Shown: piece by piece, positions 4,882 to 7,628 of the stretch
Layout of the letters: every line of letters starts with the position of its first letter
Position numbering within the stretch: the first letter of the stretch is position 1
DNA from: an uncultured Lachnobacterium sp.
Lineage (GTDB): Bacteria; Bacillota; Clostridia; Lachnospirales; Lachnospiraceae
DNA length: 7,628 nt
Direction of reading: 5' to 3'
NCBI GenBank assembly: GCA_900543445.1
Contig: UQRC01000056.1
Coordinates: forward strand, 1-7,628
Notes under the pieces: model-generated
Databases searched by the model: none
What the model was told of the DNA's origin: nothing
What the model saw: the letters and a program-made list of their open reading frames with translations, nothing else
Position numbers and translations under genes: made by a program

Positions 4882-7560
4882 ATGAACTATGAAGGGGTTT
4901 TAAAATTTAAGGGAACGTGGCGCAGCTATCAGGCGCGTGTTCTTGAACATGTTGGAAAGTATTTAGCGGACGGCAAGATCCATATTGTTGCGGCACCGGG
5001 ATCCGGCAAGACGACGCTTGGTATCGAATTGATCCGCAGAATGAATGGCAATGCGCTCATTTTAGCACCATCGATCACGATTCGCGAACAGTGGGTGGCG
5101 CGCATCAGGGAAGCGTTCTTATGTGACGGCTGCAAGGGCGAAGATTATCTGTCGCAGGATCTGAAAAATCCTAAGGCAATCACTGTGGCAACCTATCAGG
5201 CGCTTCATAGTGCTATGACACGTTTTCAGGGAACGGAGAAAGCCGGAGAGGATGATGCTGTTACCACGGAAGAAGTGGATTATGCGGGATTTGATTTGGT
5301 TGCTGCGATGCAGAATGCCGGTATTGAGATTCTTTGTCTGGATGAGTGCCATCATCTGCGAAGCGAGTGGTGGAAAGCTCTGGAAGAATTTAAAAGTAAA
5401 TTTAATAATATAAAAACAATCTCTCTGACAGCGACTCCACCGTATGATTCAACACCGGCGATGTGGACACGCTATATGAATATGTGTGGTGAGATCGATG
5501 AGGAGATCACGATCCCAGAGCTGGTCAAGGAGGGAAGTCTTTGCCCACATCAGGACTATGTGTATTTTAACTATCCGACGAAAGCGGAGGAACAGGAGGT
5601 TCGCAAGTTCACGGAGCGCAGCAATGCAATGATGCAGAATCTGATGCGGGATGAACAGTTGCTTTCCTATATCCGGACGCACAAGGGACTGAATGGACAA
5701 AGCAGTGATGATCTGCTTTTGGACGATCCGGCATATCTTTCTTCTATCCTGATCTATTTGCAGAGCAGGAATGTGGCTTTTCCATCGAGACTGCAACGGC
5801 TGCTTGGCGCCAAACGACTGCCGGATATGAGTATCGAGTGGATGGAGAGACTGTTGCAGGGATTTCTGTATGATGATGCGGACTCGTATGTGTGCGATAA
5901 GACGTACCGTGAGATGCTGACCGATCAGTTGAAAGCACAGGGGCTGATCGAGAAGCGCAAGGTCGTTATGACAAGGAGTGCGGCAGTGGAGAAGCTTCTG
6001 ACCAATTCGCTCGGCAAGTGTAACAGTATCAGGGATATTGTGTTTCATGAGTATCAAACGACCGGGGATGCGCTTAGGCTTCTTGTTTTGACCGATTACA
6101 TCCGAAAGGAATATGAGAAATCGCTTGGCAATGAGGAGAGTGACGTGAATGCGCTCGGTGTGCTTCCGTTTTTTGAGATGCTTCGTAGGGAGAATGTGAA
6201 GAGAGGCGGGAAGATCCGTTTCGGTGTACTTTGCGGAACAATCGTGATCATTCCGGCGGAAGCGAAGGAAGCACTCATGCAGGAAGTCGCAGACTGTGGC
6301 AAAGTGACATTTTCAAAAGCAGGTAATCTTGATGAGAGCGATTATCTGAAAGTGACAGCGGTTGGGGATGCGCATTTTCTGACAGGCGCAGTCACCAATA
6401 TTTTTGCGCAGGGCGCGATGCAGGTGCTCATCGGAACGAAGTCCCTTCTCGGAGAGGGATGGGATTCGCCTTGTATCAATTCACTGATCCTTGCAAGCTT
6501 TGTAGGTTCGTTCATGCTCAGCAACCAGATGCGCGGTCGCGCGATACGCGTGTGGCGGGACGCACCGGATAAGACAAGCAATATCTGGCATCTTGTCTGC
6601 TTAAAGCCTTGGAATGAGGTGCAGAAGAAGCCGGAGGATGGCATCAGCGAGGATTATGCGCTTCTTGAGCGGCGTATGGAACATTTCCTCGGCCTTCACT
6701 ATACAGAGGATACCATCGAGAATGGAATGGACCGTTTGTCGATTGTTAGGTCGCCATTTAACAAAATGAATGTCAATTCCATCAATAAGAAGATGCTGGC
6801 GCTGTCCGGAGAGAGGGCGTCCCTAAAAGAGAGGTGGAATCGATCACTCGCTGTCTATGATAAGATGGAGGTTGTCGATGAGGATGAGGTTGCCGATAAA
6901 TTTGTAACCGCTGTGGTGTTATGGGATGCAATCCGGACTTTGATCCTTTGTGGGATTCTATCATTGGCAGGAGTTCTTTTTATTGCAGTATTGGCAGGGG
7001 CAACGGATCATCCGATGCTTTCCGCGATCGGAGGTCTGATGATCGTCAGTGGAATTGTTGTGGGTATCACGCGTTTTCCGAAAGTGTTTATGCTCGGAAG
7101 TCCGCTCCGTCGATTGAAATCGTTCGGAAATGGAATAAGGAAGGCATTAGAACTCCAGAATCTTATGGAGGAGTCTCATTCTAAAGTTGTGACCGAGAAC
7201 GCGGGACCGGACATTCATACGGTGTATCTGTCTGGCGGAAGCGGCAGAGATAAGGCGCTTTTTGCCCAATGTGTGAATGAATTTTTCGCTGCGATCGACA
7301 ATCAGCGATACCTGTTGGTGAAGGCGAAGGGACATCGGGGGCTCGACGGATTCTATGCGGTGCCGGAGTGTTTTGCAAAACGCAAGGAGGATGCACAGCA
7401 GTTCGCCAATTGTATGAGACCCTTCATCGGAAATTACGAATTGGTGTATACAAGGAACGAGAGTGGCAGAGCGCTCCTTCTGGAAGGAAGAGTGAAAGCG
7501 CTTGCGAACCGGGAGGAACGTTGCATCAGCCGTAAGAAAGTAAAGGGGGCGTTGGAGTAG
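4882..7560 (+). CDS. Superfamily 2 DEAD/DEAH-like helicase with membrane hairpin and separate C-terminal domain
   Basis: The 892-residue protein, counted from ATG 4882, has a full SF2 ATPase core: WRSYQ near the N-terminus; Walker A APGSGKTT (38-45, Lys43); Walker B/motif II DECH (154-157); motif III TAT (183-185). A mostly helical insert of about 170 residues separates the two RecA folds. The second fold has LRLLVLTDYIRKE (398-410), motif V IGTKSLLGEGWD (517-528) and motif VI QMRGRAIR (549-556, arginine finger region). It should therefore be an ATP-dependent nucleic-acid translocase or helicase. Unusually, residues about 686-707 and 713-730 form two hydrophobic helices joined by a very short loop and flanked by Arg/Lys, predicting a membrane hairpin with both ends in the cytoplasm. 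A soluble domain of unknown function (about 777-892; LFAQCVNEFFAAI, QRYLLVKA, YAVPECF) follows. An internal His at DECHH and the WD in motif V are typical of bacterial SF2 proteins. No nuclease or methylase partner gene is in the window. A defence or RNA/DNA-processing role is only a guess. Confidence 0.9.
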   Translation: MNYEGVLKFKGTWRSYQARVLEHVGKYLADGKIHIVAAPGSGKTTLGIELIRRMNGNALILAPSITIREQWVARIREAFLCDGCKGEDYLSQDLKNPKAITVATYQALHSAMTRFQGTEKAGEDDAVTTEEVDYAGFDLVAAMQNAGIEILCLDECHHLRSEWWKALEEFKSKFNNIKTISLTATPPYDSTPAMWTRYMNMCGEIDEEITIPELVKEGSLCPHQDYVYFNYPTKAEEQEVRKFTERSNAMMQNLMRDEQLLSYIRTHKGLNGQSSDDLLLDDPAYLSSILIYLQSRNVAFPSRLQRLLGAKRLPDMSIEWMERLLQGFLYDDADSYVCDKTYREMLTDQLKAQGLIEKRKVVMTRSAAVEKLLTNSLGKCNSIRDIVFHEYQTTGDALRLLVLTDYIRKEYEKSLGNEESDVNALGVLPFFEMLRRENVKRGGKIRFGVLCGTIVIIPAEAKEALMQEVADCGKVTFSKAGNLDESDYLKVTAVGDAHFLTGAVTNIFAQGAMQVLIGTKSLLGEGWDSPCINSLILASFVGSFMLSNQMRGRAIRVWRDAPDKTSNIWHLVCLKPWNEVQKKPEDGISEDYALLERRMEHFLGLHYTEDTIENGMDRLSIVRSPFNKMNVNSINKKMLALSGERASLKERWNRSLAVYDKMEVVDEDEVADKFVTAVVLWDAIRTLILCGILSLAGVLFIAVLAGATDHPMLSAIGGLMIVSGIVVGITRFPKVFMLGSPLRRLKSFGNGIRKALELQNLMEESHSKVVTENAGPDIHTVYLSGGSGRDKALFAQCVNEFFAAIDNQRYLLVKAKGHRGLDGFYAVPECFAKRKEDAQQFANCMRPFIGNYELVYTRNESGRALLLEGRVKALANREERCISRKKVKGALE
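6938..7074 (+). other. Segment encoding the predicted two-helix membrane hairpin of the helicase
   Basis: Two stretches of 18-22 residues without charged side chains (LILCGILSLAGVLFIAVLAGA and MLSAIGGLMIVSGIVVGIT in outline) are separated by TDHP. Arg685 precedes the hairpin, and Arg731 and Lys735 follow it. By the positive-inside rule both ends face the cytoplasm, keeping the ATPase core and the C-terminal domain on the same side. Confidence 0.75.
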
Positions 7561-7567
7561 TATATTT

Positions 7568-7598
7568 TTCATTACATAAAAAGGTCGGTTCATTACAT
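7568..7598 (+). repeat. 10-bp direct repeat with 21-bp period after the helicase gene
   Basis: TTCATTACAT occurs at 7568-7577 and again at 7589-7598, exactly 21 bases apart, about two helical turns. It might mark a regulatory site for a gene beyond the window. No terminator or gene is visible in the last 68 bases. Confidence 0.4.
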
Positions 7599-7628
7599 GC
7601 AGATGAAGAAAAATAAGTAAAAAGGCGA

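Noticed and set aside
5449..6057. Reverse-strand open frame (202 codons) inside the helicase
   Set aside because: Antisense shadow of a gene with full helicase motifs; His/Ile-rich with no recognisable domain.
6921..7184. Second forward frame of 87 codons inside the helicase
   Set aside because: It overlaps the membrane-hairpin coding region out of frame and has no ribosome binding site or recognisable protein.

Overview
The window looks like chromosomal sequence from a low-to-moderate G+C, endospore-forming Clostridia, most likely Lachnospiraceae. The evidence is: strong AAGGAG/AGGAGG ribosome binding sites; Lys-rich secreted proteins ending in a Big_2-type Ig module, typical of gut Lachnospiraceae; a 144-residue helical protein and a PD-(D/E)XK-like protein of types I remember from that family; and a textbook forespore (sigma-G) promoter. 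All convincing genes are on the + strand. No RNA gene, CRISPR array, insertion sequence or origin is visible.

Left part (1-3310): two secreted proteins 25 bases apart, probably one operon, closed by a clear intrinsic terminator at 3275-3310. The first (71-2314) has a signal peptide, a Lys/Ala-rich beta-solenoid-like stalk, a charged low-complexity linker and a C-terminal half of Ig/FN3-like folds. Base and codon use change at the linker, so the protein looks like a mosaic. The second (2340-3245) has a signal peptide, a jelly-roll-like domain and a C-terminal Big_2 module. Neither has a sortase or S-layer-homology anchor. They are plausibly a cell-surface or matrix pair.

Middle (3311-4433): an apparent 5'-truncated PD-(D/E)XK nuclease-like gene (3404-3904), whose family-like sequence runs upstream of its only ATG. 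It is followed by a conserved 144-residue four-helix protein (3968-4402) behind a near-perfect sigma-G promoter, ending in a 12-bp-stem terminator at 4404-4433. The helical protein is therefore probably a separate forespore transcript, not linked to the surface genes.

Right part (4434-7628): about 450 bases with no intact gene but a possible frameshifted small membrane-protein remnant. Then comes an 892-residue superfamily 2 helicase (4882-7560) with all the main ATPase motifs and, unusually, a two-helix membrane hairpin followed by a separate C-terminal domain. A membrane-tethered helicase without visible partner genes is the least ordinary gene here. Its role (possibly nucleic-acid processing or defence at the membrane) cannot be settled from this window. 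The last 68 bases hold only a short direct repeat.
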